Of a DNA stretch of 64,000 bases, positions 17,087-27,029 are shown piece after piece. Position numbers and translations under genes: made by a program. The stretch is from Schaalia odontolytica (GTDB lineage Bacteria > Actinomycetota > Actinomycetes > Actinomycetales > Actinomycetaceae). The notes beneath the pieces are model-generated. The model had not been told where the DNA came from. It saw only the letters and a list, made by a program, of their open reading frames with translations, and made no database searches. The first letter of the stretch is position 1; each line of letters starts with the position of its first letter. The stretch is taken from NCBI RefSeq assembly GCF_002847525.1, contig NZ_PKKM01000004.1, positions 62,001-126,000 on the forward strand. The letters run 5' to 3'.

Positions 17087-20000
17087 TCATGGACGCAATA
17101 CTTCCTTCAGCGCCTCATCCAGGGAAATTTCCGCTCCAGCGATCATGCCTTCCAGGCTCTCGAGCGTGTGATGCGAGGGCCCCGCCAGGAAGGCGACCAT
17201 TGCACCCACCTCGGACGCGTCCACGCCCATGCGGGCGGCCCACGCACGCCGGTACAGGCGCAGCTGAGTCACGAAGTACGCGACCTTGTCCGGCTTGGTC
17301 GCCGCGCTCACCGGGCGTCCACTCTTCCAGTCGACGACCAGGTAGCGGGGACCGTCGCCGCTGACTCGCTCGAACACGGCGTCGATGCGCCCCTGGACGG
17401 ACACTCCGCCCACCTCCACCGAGAAGGCCTCCTCGATCGCAACGGCCCGATAGTCCGCGAGTTCCTCAGACACAAAGACTCGGAAGTTCGCGCGCAGGCG
17501 CTCGAGACGCTCACGCTCACCATCCGTCAGCAGGGCCTCGTCAGCTCCGTCGCCACCGCCGGCCAGCACGGCATCCTCACCCGCACCCACCTCGTTGCCC
17601 GCGGTGATCTCCGAGGCCGGATCCGCGCTCGCGAGGTGAAGCTCGCGCTCCACCCACGCGTGAAACACCGTGCCCAGCGCGGAGAACGAGCTGGGGCGAG
17701 CCGGCATGGGTCGGCGCATATCTCGCGCGAACTCATCCGCGTCCTGCAGGAGGGCCGACACGGAGGTCGCGGGAACGCGCTCCGCCCACAGATCGAGGAC
17801 GGGCGTCTGCCGGGACAGGTGGTATTCCTCGATGAGAGCGACCGTATCGCGCACCGCGGGGTCATCCCCCAGCTGCGCCAAGGCCTCGTAGACGTCCTGA
17901 TCCTGAGGCATCGCGTCGATCTGCGCCTGCACTGCTGCAGCGGCAGCCGCAACGCGCTGACGCGAGGGACCCGGCTCCTGCGGGAAGGTCTCAAACACCC
18001 GCACAACCGCGCCCTGTTCACTACCTTCCTCGGCCTGGGGGACAGGCATCATCAAGCACCTGCCCTCCCCCACCGAGGACTTCACGGCGTGGTCACGCCA
18101 CCGCCCGTTGGACCACATCTGCGGGTCTTCGATGGCACCGACCGTGCCCGACGAGGCGCCAGGCGTGTGCTCGAAGAGCTGGGCACTGGCATCCATCAGA
18201 TAGCGCGACGGATGCGTCACCTTCTTATTGAACCCAGACGTCCAGGAGCCCACCAACAGCTGAGCGCTGCGCGCACGTGTCATGGCCACGTAGGCCAGGC
18301 GACGCTCCTCGCGCTCCGCGTGCTCCCCGAGGGAAGCACCGTACTCGCCCTCCAGCCACTGCTTGAAGGCAGTCGACGGATTCTTTGCCCCCTCAACGTC
18401 GAACTCAAAAGGCGGCAGATCTGCTCGATCCCCTCGCAACGGATGCGGCAACGAGCCGGCGTCGGTCACCCATGCCTTGTTCGCGGGAGGACCATCCGTC
18501 CACGGTCGACTCTTGCTCTTGTACAGGGGGAACGAGCCATCGGCCAGCCCAAACACCACAACCCCATCCCATTCAAGGCCCTTCGAGCCGTGGACGGTCA
18601 GGATCTGCACGGCGTTCGGGTCCGGCTCGCCCAGCGGAGCATCCAGTCCGTCCTCACGCTTCTCCGCCATGTCCAGATACGCCAGGAAAGACCCAAGGGA
18701 CGCACCCGGAGTCTCTTGCTCGTAGGCTGCAGCCACAGAAATGAACTCATCGAGTGCGGCGCGGCCTCCCATCGACAGTGGGTCCGCAATCACGTCGTCC
18801 AAGGTGCCCATGATGAGGATCGCGCGCTCGACCTGCTCGGTGATCGAACGCCCCACCCCCTCACGGACCTGACGCAGTCGCTCAGCCAACAGGCGCACGC
18901 GGCGCACCGCCTCCTCGCTGATCGCAGGATGTCCCTCGGCCGCCCACCCGGGCTTCGGAGGGGAATCCACCGCATCCAAAAGGATCGCCTGATGAGGGTG
19001 AACACCCTCCTGACGTGCCAGGAAACGCGCCCAGTCACCCAGCGCCATCAGGTCGGCCGCACCCAGGTCAATGCCAGCCAGCAGACGAGCCAGCCACGGG
19101 GATGCCTCCACGTCGTATGCCAGTTCCAAGGCGGCGCGCACATCCTGCACGGCAGGCTGATCGAGCAGACCACCCAGGCCCACGATCTCCGTCGGGATCC
19201 CAGCCTCACGCAGGGCATCGTCGATCAACGGAAAGTCCCGACGCTGCCTGCTCAACACGGCGACGCTGCGCCGCTTGCCGTCCTTAACCGGTTGCGAGCG
19301 CACCCGCTGCACGAAATCGACCATCGCGCCGAGCGCCTCGTCGTAATCCTGCGTGAAAGCAATGTCGACGGCTCCGGGCCCCGCCCCACCCCGGGGAACC
19401 AGGACGGGGGACTGCGCCTTGAGCTCCTGCTTGCCCACCTGGAAGGAGGGCACCTCACGCAGGGGCGCCGCCACCCTGTTCGCAGCGTCCAGGATCGACA
19501 CGTCGTTACGCCAGGCAGTCGACAGGGTGAGGGTCTGACTCTCCTCCGCCTCACCCGTCTGGAACCGATCCAAGAAGGACTCAAGGGACGAGGCCGAGGC
19601 ACCCCTCCAGCCGTAAATCGCCTGATTCGGGTCTCCCACTGCGGTGACCGCATGATCTGAGAAGAGCATCGACAGCAGTTCCATCTGGATCACCGAGGTG
19701 TCCTGGAACTCGTCGAGCAGGACCGCGCGGAATTCCTCGCGCAGGGACGCACGAACCGCCGGCGCCTCGCGCACGATACGCGTGGCGAGGACCAGCTGAT
19801 CGGAAAAATCCAGGACGCCCATCTCGCGTTTCCGCTGCTGGAAGGCGGCGATCGAGCCCAAGAAGGCGATGCGACGCGAGTTCACATCCATGGCCTTGCG
19901 AGACTTCTCGTTCCCGCGCCCCACCTGCTCGAGCTCGCGCCCAAACTCCTCCAGGGCCTCGCGCGCACTCTCCACTGTATAGCCGTGCTCCGCAATTTCG

Positions 20001-20515
20001 CCCGCGAGGTGCAGGACCTTTCCAACGACGCCGGCCGGGGTGAGCTCATCATCCAGGTCGGTGGGCCACGACTCAACGATCTGCGTCATGAGGTCGATCG
20101 CCCCGGCCTCGGACAGCATCGAAAAATCCGGATCGAGGCCGATGCGCATACCGTGCTCGGAGACGATGCGCTCCGCGAAGGAGTTGTAGGTCAGCGCCAC
20201 CGGGTCCTCGTCGAGGCGCTCACGCAGCTGGGGCATCTCGCGAGAGAGCAGTCGGATGCGCTCACGCAGGCGCTCCCCCAGCTCGCCGGCGGCCTTGCGC
20301 GTGAAGGTGAGGCCAAGGATCGACGACGGGGTCAGGTCCGGATGGTTCGCCAGGAGCCAGAGGACCCGCATCGACATGGTCTCGGTCTTGCCCGACCCGG
20401 CGCCCGCGACGACGAGGAGCGGGCGGCGCGGAGCCTCGACCACGCGCACCTGCTCGGGCGTCGGCGTCTTCGTCGCGTCGACGATTGCCTGGATCTGCAG
20501 GGCACCAAGATTCAT
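17087..20515 (-). CDS. adnB: UvrD-like helicase-nuclease, AdnB-like subunit
   Basis: A 1142-aa superfamily 1A helicase fused to a RecB-type nuclease. Visible are the Q-motif TPEQ (about residues 19-22), Walker A GAGSGKT (38-44), motif II DEFQD (near 270), VGDPNQAIYGWRGA, the motif V/VI region TVHGSKGLEWD and VAMTRAR, and C-terminal nuclease motifs RIDAVF...VVDWKSG with QLRLY. All motor and nuclease residues look intact, matching the lead subunit of mycobacterial AdnAB, which resects double-strand breaks. I chose the ATG at 20515, since the longer frame lacks family likeness. It follows the AdnA-like gene by 19 bp in one operon. Confidence 0.87.
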   Translation of the reverse strand: MNLGALQIQAIVDATKTPTPEQVRVVEAPRRPLLVVAGAGSGKTETMSMRVLWLLANHPDLTPSSILGLTFTRKAAGELGERLRERIRLLSREMPQLRERLDEDPVALTYNSFAERIVSEHGMRIGLDPDFSMLSEAGAIDLMTQIVESWPTDLDDELTPAGVVGKVLHLAGEIAEHGYTVESAREALEEFGRELEQVGRGNEKSRKAMDVNSRRIAFLGSIAAFQQRKREMGVLDFSDQLVLATRIVREAPAVRASLREEFRAVLLDEFQDTSVIQMELLSMLFSDHAVTAVGDPNQAIYGWRGASASSLESFLDRFQTGEAEESQTLTLSTAWRNDVSILDAANRVAAPLREVPSFQVGKQELKAQSPVLVPRGGAGPGAVDIAFTQDYDEALGAMVDFVQRVRSQPVKDGKRRSVAVLSRQRRDFPLIDDALREAGIPTEIVGLGGLLDQPAVQDVRAALELAYDVEASPWLARLLAGIDLGAADLMALGDWARFLARQEGVHPHQAILLDAVDSPPKPGWAAEGHPAISEEAVRRVRLLAERLRQVREGVGRSITEQVERAILIMGTLDDVIADPLSMGGRAALDEFISVAAAYEQETPGASLGSFLAYLDMAEKREDGLDAPLGEPDPNAVQILTVHGSKGLEWDGVVVFGLADGSFPLYKSKSRPWTDGPPANKAWVTDAGSLPHPLRGDRADLPPFEFDVEGAKNPSTAFKQWLEGEYGASLGEHAEREERRLAYVAMTRARSAQLLVGSWTSGFNKKVTHPSRYLMDASAQLFEHTPGASSGTVGAIEDPQMWSNGRWRDHAVKSSVGEGRCLMMPVPQAEEGSEQGAVVRVFETFPQEPGPSRQRVAAAAAAVQAQIDAMPQDQDVYEALAQLGDDPAVRDTVALIEEYHLSRQTPVLDLWAERVPATSVSALLQDADEFARDMRRPMPARPSSFSALGTVFHAWVERELHLASADPASEITAGNEVGAGEDAVLAGGGDGADEALLTDGERERLERLRANFRVFVSEELADYRAVAIEEAFSVEVGGVSVQGRIDAVFERVSGDGPRYLVVDWKSGRPVSAATKPDKVAYFVTQLRLYRRAWAARMGVDASEVGAMVAFLAGPSHHTLESLEGMIAGAEISLDEALKEVLRP

Positions 20516-20534
20516 CGCTCTGTCCTTTTCCACG

Positions 20535-23500
20535 TCACTCCACCACCTTGTGGCCGCGCTCGCGTGCCGGGCACAGCCGATCGAAAGAACAGTACGCGCA
20601 GGCCGCATCCGAGGGACGCGCCTCAAAGTAGGGGCCTCGCGCGGACGCAGCGACCTCACGAACCTTGTTGCGCCACTGTGCAAGCGCCTCACCCTGCAGT
20701 GGCTTCTGATCGAACGTCTGAGGCTTCTTCTTCGTGCCGAGCAGCGCGATGCGAGCGCCCGCAACGTCCTCACCTGAGGCAAGAAGCGCCAGCTGGTAAG
20801 CCGCCAGCTGCGCGTTCTCGTCAACCTTTCGATACGGATCCGAATTGCTCCCCGTTTTGAGGTCCGTCACGCGCACGCCCTCATCAACGTACTCGATGCG
20901 GTCCATCCGGCCCCGGATAGTCACACCTTCAACCTGCGCCTCGACCTTCTGCTCGACGTCCACCCTGCCGGGAACGCCCACGAGGTATGACGCCAGGTTC
21001 TCAACGATGGCACGCGCACGACGATCCGAGTGCCGCCCCGCCCACGTGTCCAGGTTGTAACCCAGCTCCTCGATGCGAGCCTCGAGCGCCTCGGTGAGTT
21101 CCTCCGGCGTGCCGTGCGGGTGCTCCTCGGCCACGGCGTGAATCAGGGTACCGAGGCTGGCTGCCGCGTTCGATGGGCCATCCGCTCCGATCGTGGTGAG
21201 GAACCAGCGCAGCGGGCACGCCAGCGCGCGCTCGAATTGCGAGGGAGACAGCGTGAGCTCACCCGCGTACTCCTCATCAGTCGTGGGCGTACCGCCCGCA
21301 CCCAGCCACCGCTGCGGCTGCGCAGAGAGCACGTCTTCGCGCGCCATCAGGGCCAACAGGGTGGCGGCGAGCTGAGCGTCAGCCGGATCGTCAGGTTTTG
21401 CCGCACGCGCCCGCAGGTCCGCGATGTGCCCGGACAGGGACAGCGGTGCCTCGACCGGATCCACCGGCACAATGTCGTTCTCTCGATGGGTGCCTGCCAG
21501 GCGCGCCACCAGGTCGAAAAACACCGAGGGCGCCGCGTCCTCCGAGCGCACCGCACCGGCGTGCACGATGCTGCGCGAGCGCGTCACGGCCGCGACGAAG
21601 AGGCGATACTCGTCGTCCATCACCGCGCGCCGAGCTGCCCTCGTCGAGTCGATGAGTTCCTCGCGCCCATCCTCGCCCACGGCGACGCGGCCCGCGCCCA
21701 CGTCCGCGAGGAGGTCGGCGCGCAGGATCCGGTCGCGCAGGCGCAGGTTCGGCCAGGCCCCGTCCTGCAGGCCCGCGAGGACGACGACCTGCCAGTGGCG
21801 CCCCATCGCCTGCGCGGGGGTGAGGACCTCGACGCCGCCCGGGCGCACGCCCACGCGCGAAATCGTGTCAATAGGGACCGAGCCAGCCAACAGCTCGGAG
21901 GCGAAGCGTACGGCCGAGCCGGCCGGGTTGCGCTGCTCCCACACGTCGGCGACGCGCAGGAGGGCCACGACGGCGTCGAGTTGGTCGTCGTACCAGCCCG
22001 ACGACTCGTCCGATGCGATGGCCCGCGAGCGCCACTCATTGGCCACCCCGGACGCCTCCCACAGGGACCACAGGCGTTCCTGGGGGCGCGCGCTGCCGCT
22101 CATCCCCAGCTCCCACAGGCGCGCGGCGGTCTCGAGGGGCCGCGCGAGCATTGCTGCGGCGCGGGCGCGCTTGCCGCCCGCCTGCTCGGCCTGCTCCAGG
22201 TCGGGCCGCCAGGTCTGCGGGTCACTGACAAGGTCGGCCATCGTCAGAGGAATCGGCGTGGTCTCCTCTCCGGCCTCCTCCGCGGCCTGGGCACGTGCGG
22301 CGTTCAGGCGGCGCAGCAGCCGGTGGACCGCGAGCGCGTCAGCGCGCACGAGGGGCGAAGGCAGGAGGCGCTCGGCGAGCTCGCGGCGCACGGCCACGTC
22401 CGTGTCGCTCTGGCCCGTCGGCATGGTCACGAGGTCCAGGAGCAGGCGCGTGGTCGGCTGTGTTGCAAAGTCGAAGGCGCGACTGCCTCCCGCGACGGGC
22501 ACGCCGCCGCGCTCCAGGTAGCGGCGTGTTTCGGCGACCATCGACGCACTGCGCACGATGACGACCTGATCCGAAAAGTCAATGCCGTCGTGCAGGTGGT
22601 GGGACCTGAGGGCGCGCGCGATGAGCGCGCCCATCTGCGAGGGCGTCGCACCCAGGTGCGTGAACAGACGTCCCTGGGAGGCATCGTCTGCGACGTCGGC
22701 CTCGCGCCGGGCGGGCGATCCGGACTGTGCGATGCGCGCGCATGCCTGGCGCGCCAGCTCCCGCACGGCGCGGGACATGTCGTAGACCTGGCCCAGCTCA
22801 GCGATCTCGACACCAAGAGCACTAGCAAGCCTGCGGTCCAGGTGCGGCTCGCCGCCGCGATATCCGGCCACGGCCACATCGGAATCCGAGAAAGCGACGA
22901 TCCGCGCGCCCGCGTCGCGGCAGGCTTCCAGCAACCTCAGCGTCGAAGGCGTGCAATCCTGCAGGTCATCGACGATCACCACATCGGGCACCGGGCACGG
23001 CGCCTGCACACCGCGCTTCGGCGCGTCCTGCTCCCATGCGTCAATCAGGTCGGCCGCGAGCGCCTGGATACGCGACAGGTCCACGCGCAGGGTGCGCGGA
23101 TACTCCGGGGAACGCTCGGGCCCCTCCTCCAGCGCGGCGACTATCGCGCCCGCACCCTGCCACTCCGGACGGCCAAACCGGACCCCGGCCTCGGACAACT
23201 CGGCCGCGTCCATCCCAGCCTCGCCCGCGCGGGCCACGAGGTTACGCAGCTCAGCGCGGAACGCCGGCATCGCGCGCATCTGCGGGCCAATGTCCTCGGG
23301 CCACGGGGCCTCCACGGACTCCAGGGCCTCGGCGAGCATCTGGTCCTGCGCCGCGCCCGTCACCAGCTCGACCCCCTCCAACGGCACGTCGCGCTGGGTG
23401 CGCCAGGTGGCCACCACCTGATAGGCGAAAGAGGCGGGGGTACGCACCGGACGCACCGTGTCCGGGCCAAGCGCCTGCGCGCGCGGGGTCAGCACATCGG

Positions 23501-23723
23501 CACGCGTGCGATCGGGAGCAAGAATCATCGCGGAGCGGCCCTGGGAGGCCGCCTGCTCGAACACGGCCAGGGCACACGTCGAGCGGCCCGACGACGGCGC
23601 GCCGCGCGCAATCACGTCGCCCGAGCGCGCCGCGTCCACAACCGCACGCTGGCGCGCGTTCAGCTCCGGCAGACGCCACCAATCGGCGCTGCGGCTGCGC
23701 AACCTGACCTGAATTTCGCTCAT
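20535..23723 (-). CDS. adnA: Helicase-nuclease, AdnA-like subunit with degenerate ATPase motifs and Fe-S cysteines
   Basis: A 1062-aa partner of the gene downstream. The N-terminal motor is altered: the Walker A position reads GAPSSGRST (41-49), with arginine for lysine, and the Walker B/motif II region reads VDDLQD instead of DExx. The C-terminal RecB-type nuclease keeps RMDRIEY, VTDLKTG and QLAAYQLAL. The CAYCSFDRLC cysteines near the end, with one upstream in LACPLRWF, fit an AddB-type 4Fe-4S cluster. It probably stabilises DNA and cuts one strand while AdnB drives movement. The start at 23723 (MSEIQVRLRS) is the first ATG with family-like sequence. Confidence 0.85.
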   Translation of the reverse strand: MSEIQVRLRSRSADWWRLPELNARQRAVVDAARSGDVIARGAPSSGRSTCALAVFEQAASQGRSAMILAPDRTRADVLTPRAQALGPDTVRPVRTPASFAYQVVATWRTQRDVPLEGVELVTGAAQDQMLAEALESVEAPWPEDIGPQMRAMPAFRAELRNLVARAGEAGMDAAELSEAGVRFGRPEWQGAGAIVAALEEGPERSPEYPRTLRVDLSRIQALAADLIDAWEQDAPKRGVQAPCPVPDVVIVDDLQDCTPSTLRLLEACRDAGARIVAFSDSDVAVAGYRGGEPHLDRRLASALGVEIAELGQVYDMSRAVRELARQACARIAQSGSPARREADVADDASQGRLFTHLGATPSQMGALIARALRSHHLHDGIDFSDQVVIVRSASMVAETRRYLERGGVPVAGGSRAFDFATQPTTRLLLDLVTMPTGQSDTDVAVRRELAERLLPSPLVRADALAVHRLLRRLNAARAQAAEEAGEETTPIPLTMADLVSDPQTWRPDLEQAEQAGGKRARAAAMLARPLETAARLWELGMSGSARPQERLWSLWEASGVANEWRSRAIASDESSGWYDDQLDAVVALLRVADVWEQRNPAGSAVRFASELLAGSVPIDTISRVGVRPGGVEVLTPAQAMGRHWQVVVLAGLQDGAWPNLRLRDRILRADLLADVGAGRVAVGEDGREELIDSTRAARRAVMDDEYRLFVAAVTRSRSIVHAGAVRSEDAAPSVFFDLVARLAGTHRENDIVPVDPVEAPLSLSGHIADLRARAAKPDDPADAQLAATLLALMAREDVLSAQPQRWLGAGGTPTTDEEYAGELTLSPSQFERALACPLRWFLTTIGADGPSNAAASLGTLIHAVAEEHPHGTPEELTEALEARIEELGYNLDTWAGRHSDRRARAIVENLASYLVGVPGRVDVEQKVEAQVEGVTIRGRMDRIEYVDEGVRVTDLKTGSNSDPYRKVDENAQLAAYQLALLASGEDVAGARIALLGTKKKPQTFDQKPLQGEALAQWRNKVREVAASARGPYFEARPSDAACAYCSFDRLCPARERGHKVVE

Positions 23724-23801
23724 AACGCAATACTCGCAGACCCCACCCACATCTGCGGCACATATGATGGGCGTGACGACATTTACCAGCAAGGAGTCAT
23801 C

Positions 23802-24029
23802 ATGGAGATCCTCATCGGCATCCGCGGCAACAAGAACCTGCTCGGCTTCGACGTCGACATGACCGAAAGCGAGCTCACGGCCAAGGTCAACGAGGCCCTT
23901 GCCTCCGATCACGGCGTCCTCGACCTCACCGACACCAAGGGCCAGCGCACCCTCGTGCCCGCCCACGCCCTCGCATACGTGCAGATCGCCGCCAAGACCG
24001 AGCGCCGCGTCGGCTTCGCAATTCACTGA
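23802..24029 (+). CDS. DUF3107 family protein
   Basis: A 75-aa protein preceded by an AAGGAG ribosome binding site. It begins MEILIGIRGN and fits the small DUF3107 family found across actinobacteria, usually near the ferritin-like and DEAD-box helicase genes that follow here. No catalytic motif is visible and the function is unknown. Its promoter shares the 78-bp gap with the divergent adnA start. Confidence 0.85.
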   Translation: MEILIGIRGNKNLLGFDVDMTESELTAKVNEALASDHGVLDLTDTKGQRTLVPAHALAYVQIAAKTERRVGFAIH

Positions 24030-24044
24030 ATCGCGCCCAGACGA

Positions 24045-24099
24045 ACGAGGCCGGGGAACCCGAGCGGTCGCGATACCGCCCGAGGAACCCCGGCCTCGT
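24045..24099. terminator. Bidirectional terminator between DUF3107 and the ferritin-like gene
   Basis: ACGAGGCCGGGG (24045-24056) pairs with CCCCGGCCTCGT (24088-24099); an inner GCGG/CCGC stem sits in the loop. It lies between convergent stops and uses the CCCCGGCCTCGT stem seen at other gene ends in this window. Confidence 0.75.
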
Positions 24100-24114
24100 C
24101 TCTATCCTGTGGCC

Positions 24115-24744
24115 TCAGGCCTTCAGGTGAATGTCCTTCATGCGCTCCCCGTGGCGCTTGATCACGTACTCCGTGATCTCGTCGACGTTCTCCGGGGACG
24201 CAGCCAGCGACGGGTAGGTGAACAGCGTCGCGCGCACCAGGCCGAGGGCCTCGCCCGCCACGCGGCGGCCCCACAGGGACAGGCGCGCCGACAGCTGCTC
24301 ATCCGCCTCGATCTGCGGGCCCAGGTGCGCGCGCACCCAGTGCCCCTGCTCGAAGGGCCACACGTCCTCGATCCCCTCAAACAGACCGTGCACCTGCGCG
24401 ACGCGAATCAGCATGTCGCCCAGCATGCCGCGGGTAATGAACGTCTTGACAGCGCGCTCCGCGAACGTCGTCGGACGCGTGCGCGCATCCAGATCGTCGT
24501 ACGCGCCCGAGAACGCATCACCAGCCGCCAGCAGATCAAAGCCGCGGTGCTCACTCCACAGCTCCAGCTGCTGGTAGAGCTTGAAGCAGCGCGCCGCCAT
24601 GCGCGCATGCTCCACGTGGGCCTCGAACGTGGGGGCCTGCTCGCCGTCCTTCGCCAGGCGCGTCATGAACGCGAGCGACGAATAGGCGAGAATACCAAGG
24701 ACTTCGGCGTCGTCGGCGGGGACGGATTCAAACTCGTGTGCCAT
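24115..24744 (-). CDS. Ferritin-like protein, MiaE_2 (tRNA hydroxylase-like) family
   Basis: A 209-aa mainly helical protein. The ordering of acidic and histidine residues (for example FEAHVEHARMAARCF near residue 42) and the neighbourhood (DUF3107, DEAD-box helicase) match the actinobacterial ferritin-like family annotated as tRNA-(ms2io6A)-hydroxylase-like. Whether it binds a di-iron centre or acts on tRNA is not shown by the sequence. I chose the start at 24744 (MAHEFESV); the long open frame upstream runs antisense to the leader of the helicase gene. Confidence 0.75.
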   Translation of the reverse strand: MAHEFESVPADDAEVLGILAYSSLAFMTRLAKDGEQAPTFEAHVEHARMAARCFKLYQQLELWSEHRGFDLLAAGDAFSGAYDDLDARTRPTTFAERAVKTFITRGMLGDMLIRVAQVHGLFEGIEDVWPFEQGHWVRAHLGPQIEADEQLSARLSLWGRRVAGEALGLVRATLFTYPSLAASPENVDEITEYVIKRHGERMKDIHLKA

Positions 24745-24997
24745 GACTCCAGCATAGTGCCTGACAAGCTCCACGGCCCGCCGCATGGGACCCTGTTCTT
24801 CCCGATTAGTGCCTGTCTCTGTGACCAGCCCCTCCCCCGCGAACTCCTCACACACCATTACACTGAAAGGTGACCACCGGAAGACCGGTCGCATTCTTGA
24901 GACATAACACGTACGCGCGGACGAGAATCCCCGCGCCAGATAATGCGCGATCGGCACCGACCCCAACCCCGGAAAAGCCCGGGAGACAAGGTAGATC
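24745..24997 (+). promoter_or_regulatory. Leader/promoter region of the DEAD-box helicase gene
   Basis: This 253-bp gap lies between divergent starts. It contains short GC hairpins (CACCGG-AAGA-CCGGTC near 24876 and CCCCGG-AAAAG-CCCGGG near 24967) close to the helicase start. DEAD-box genes often have long structured leaders, so post-transcriptional control is possible. No clear -35/-10 pair was identified. Confidence 0.35.
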
Positions 24998-26764
24998 GTG
25001 ACCAACACGAGCACTGAGGCAACTGTGCCCACCACCGACGTTGACACCACCGAGAAGGCCACCCCGGCCTCGTCCGTCGAATACTCCGCAGGCGTCGTCC
25101 GCCTCGGCAACATCAAGCCCGCAGCCCCCGAGGTCGAAGAAGCCACCCCGGACATTTCCGGCAAGGGCGAGGATCTCGACAAGAAGTCCTTCGCCGACTT
25201 CGGCGTCACCGACCCGATCGTCGACGCCCTCGAAGACAAGGGCATCACGCACCCCTTCCCGATCCAGGCCCTCACCCTCGGCCCCGCGCTGGACCGCCAC
25301 GACATCATCGGCCAGGCCAAGACCGGCACCGGCAAGACCCTCGGCTTCGGCATCCCCGTCCTCGAGGACGTCATCGCGCCCGACGAAGAAGGCTACGAGG
25401 ACCTCCTCAACCCGAACAAGCCGCAGGCGCTCATTATCCTGCCGACCCGCGAACTCACCAAGCAGGTCGCCCAGGACCTGCGCGAAGCCGCCAAGTACCT
25501 GTCGACCCGCATCGTTGAGATCTACGGCGGCGTCGCCTTCGAACCCCAGATCGAGGCTCTCGAGCGTGGCGCCGACATCGTCGTGGGCACGCCCGGCCGC
25601 CTCATCGACCTGCTGCGCAAGGGCCACCTGCACCTGTCCGGCGTCGAGACCGTCGTCCTCGACGAGGCCGACGAAATGCTCGACCTGGGCTTCCTGCCCG
25701 ACGTCGAGACGCTGCTCAGCCGCGTCCCCGAGAACCGCCACACCATGCTGTTCTCCGCCACCATGCCCGGCCCCGTCGTGGCCCTCGCCCGCCGCTTCAT
25801 GGTCCAGCCCACCCACATCCGTGCACAGGACCCCGACGACCAGAACCAGACCGTCAACACGGTCAAGCAGGTCATCTACCGCGTTCACGCCATGAACAAG
25901 GTCGAGGTCGTCGCCCGCATCCTCCAGGCGGAGGGCCGCGGCCGCACCGTCATCTTCTGCCGTACCAAGCGCACCGCCGCCCGCCTCGGCGAGGACCTGA
26001 CCGCCCGCGGTTTCGCGGTCGGCTCGCTGCACGGCGACCTGGGCCAGGGCGCCCGCGAGCAGGCCCTGCGCGCCTTCCGTAACGGCAAGGTCGACGTCCT
26101 GGTCGCCACCGACGTCGCCGCGCGAGGCATCGACGTCGACGACGTCACGCACGTCATCAACTACCAGTGCCCCGAAGACGAGAAGATCTACATCCACCGC
26201 ATCGGCCGCACGGGCCGCGCCGGTAACTCGGGCACGGCCGTCACCTTCGTCGACTGGGACGACACGCCGCGCTGGTCGCTGATCTCCAAGGCCCTGGGCC
26301 TGGGTGTGCCGGATCCGCTCGAGACCTACCACACCTCCCCCCACCTGTTCACCGACCTGGATATCCCGGAGGGCACGACCGGTCGTCTGCCGCGCGCCAA
26401 GCGCACGCGCGCGGGCCTGGACGCCGAGGTCCTCGAGGACCTGGGCGGCTCCGCTCCCCGCTCCGAGGGACGAGGCCGTGGCGGCTCGCGTTCGGGTTCC
26501 GGTGGCTCGCGTGGCGGCTCACGTGGTGGCCGCGGTCGTTCGTCGCGTGGTGGTTCAGCTGCTTCCTCCGACGCGTCGCGTTCGCGCGGGTCGCGTCGCG
26601 GCTCCCAGGACGGCGATCGCACGCTGAACGCCGGCAAGGGCGGCCGCTCCGACCGCGGCACGCGTGGCCGTGGCCGCGGCGAGCACTCGCAGCATGCGGG
26701 TGAGGCATCTGAGGGCGCACCCCGCGCCCGCAAGCGCATCCGCCGCCGCAAGGGCGGCGAGTGA
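24998..26764 (+). CDS. DEAD-box ATP-dependent RNA helicase
   Basis: A 588-aa RNA helicase with a GTG start. The core holds the Q-motif (FPIQALTL), motif I AKTGTGKT, motif Ia PTRELTKQ, motif II DEAD, motif III SAT, motif V ARGIDV and motif VI HRIGRTGRAG. A basic tail of about 100 residues is rich in Arg-Gly and Ser-Arg-Gly repeats, typical of RNA-binding RGG tails on cold-shock and ribosome-assembly helicases. The first 60 residues are low-complexity. It probably unwinds structured RNA in ribosome assembly or mRNA decay. Confidence 0.93.
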   Translation: MTNTSTEATVPTTDVDTTEKATPASSVEYSAGVVRLGNIKPAAPEVEEATPDISGKGEDLDKKSFADFGVTDPIVDALEDKGITHPFPIQALTLGPALDRHDIIGQAKTGTGKTLGFGIPVLEDVIAPDEEGYEDLLNPNKPQALIILPTRELTKQVAQDLREAAKYLSTRIVEIYGGVAFEPQIEALERGADIVVGTPGRLIDLLRKGHLHLSGVETVVLDEADEMLDLGFLPDVETLLSRVPENRHTMLFSATMPGPVVALARRFMVQPTHIRAQDPDDQNQTVNTVKQVIYRVHAMNKVEVVARILQAEGRGRTVIFCRTKRTAARLGEDLTARGFAVGSLHGDLGQGAREQALRAFRNGKVDVLVATDVAARGIDVDDVTHVINYQCPEDEKIYIHRIGRTGRAGNSGTAVTFVDWDDTPRWSLISKALGLGVPDPLETYHTSPHLFTDLDIPEGTTGRLPRAKRTRAGLDAEVLEDLGGSAPRSEGRGRGGSRSGSGGSRGGSRGGRGRSSRGGSAASSDASRSRGSRRGSQDGDRTLNAGKGGRSDRGTRGRGRGEHSQHAGEASEGAPRARKRIRRRKGGE

Positions 26765-26797
26765 GGCGCTAAGCGTCGCACTGATACGACATGAGGA

Positions 26798-26833
26798 GGG
26801 GTCCGAGCCGAAAGGCTTGGGCCCCTGCTCTGT
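26798..26833 (+). terminator. Terminator after the DEAD-box helicase
   Basis: GGGGTCCGAGCC (26798-26809), a GAAA tetraloop and GGCTTGGGCCCC (26814-26825) form a 12-bp stem with two G-T wobbles, followed by TGCTCTGTTT. It lies 34 bp past the helicase stop. Confidence 0.75.
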
Positions 26834-26856
26834 TTGGGGCCTCAGGGCGCGGCAAG

Positions 26857-26956
26857 ATTCAACCTGATCGGGAACATTCAACCCGTTAGCGAAGATTCAA
26901 CCAGATCAGAAGGGGTTGAATCTTCCCGATCGGGTGTAACACCTCATCGGTTACAA
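26857..26956. repeat. Symmetrical repeat module A (ATTCAACC units)
   Basis: ATTCAACC starts at 26857, 26876 and 26895, exact 19-bp steps. Inverted units follow as GGTTGAAT (26914) and GGTGTAAC (26933, a 19-bp step), then a drifted GGTTACAA (26949). TACAAGCTTGTA (26952-26963) just after is a 12-bp palindrome. First of four tandem modules at about 168-bp spacing. Confidence 0.85.
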
Positions 26957-27029
26957 GCTTGTACGCGGGTTTCCTCGCTGACACTGCACATGCCGGCGTC
27001 CAACTGGGCCCGGCCAGGCAGCGCTGCAC
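26953..27029. repeat. Conserved linker, copy 1
   Basis: A 77-bp stretch running ACAAGCTTG...GCGCTGCAC that recurs at 27120-27196 with about 70 identical positions by my alignment. It joins modules A and B. Confidence 0.85.
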
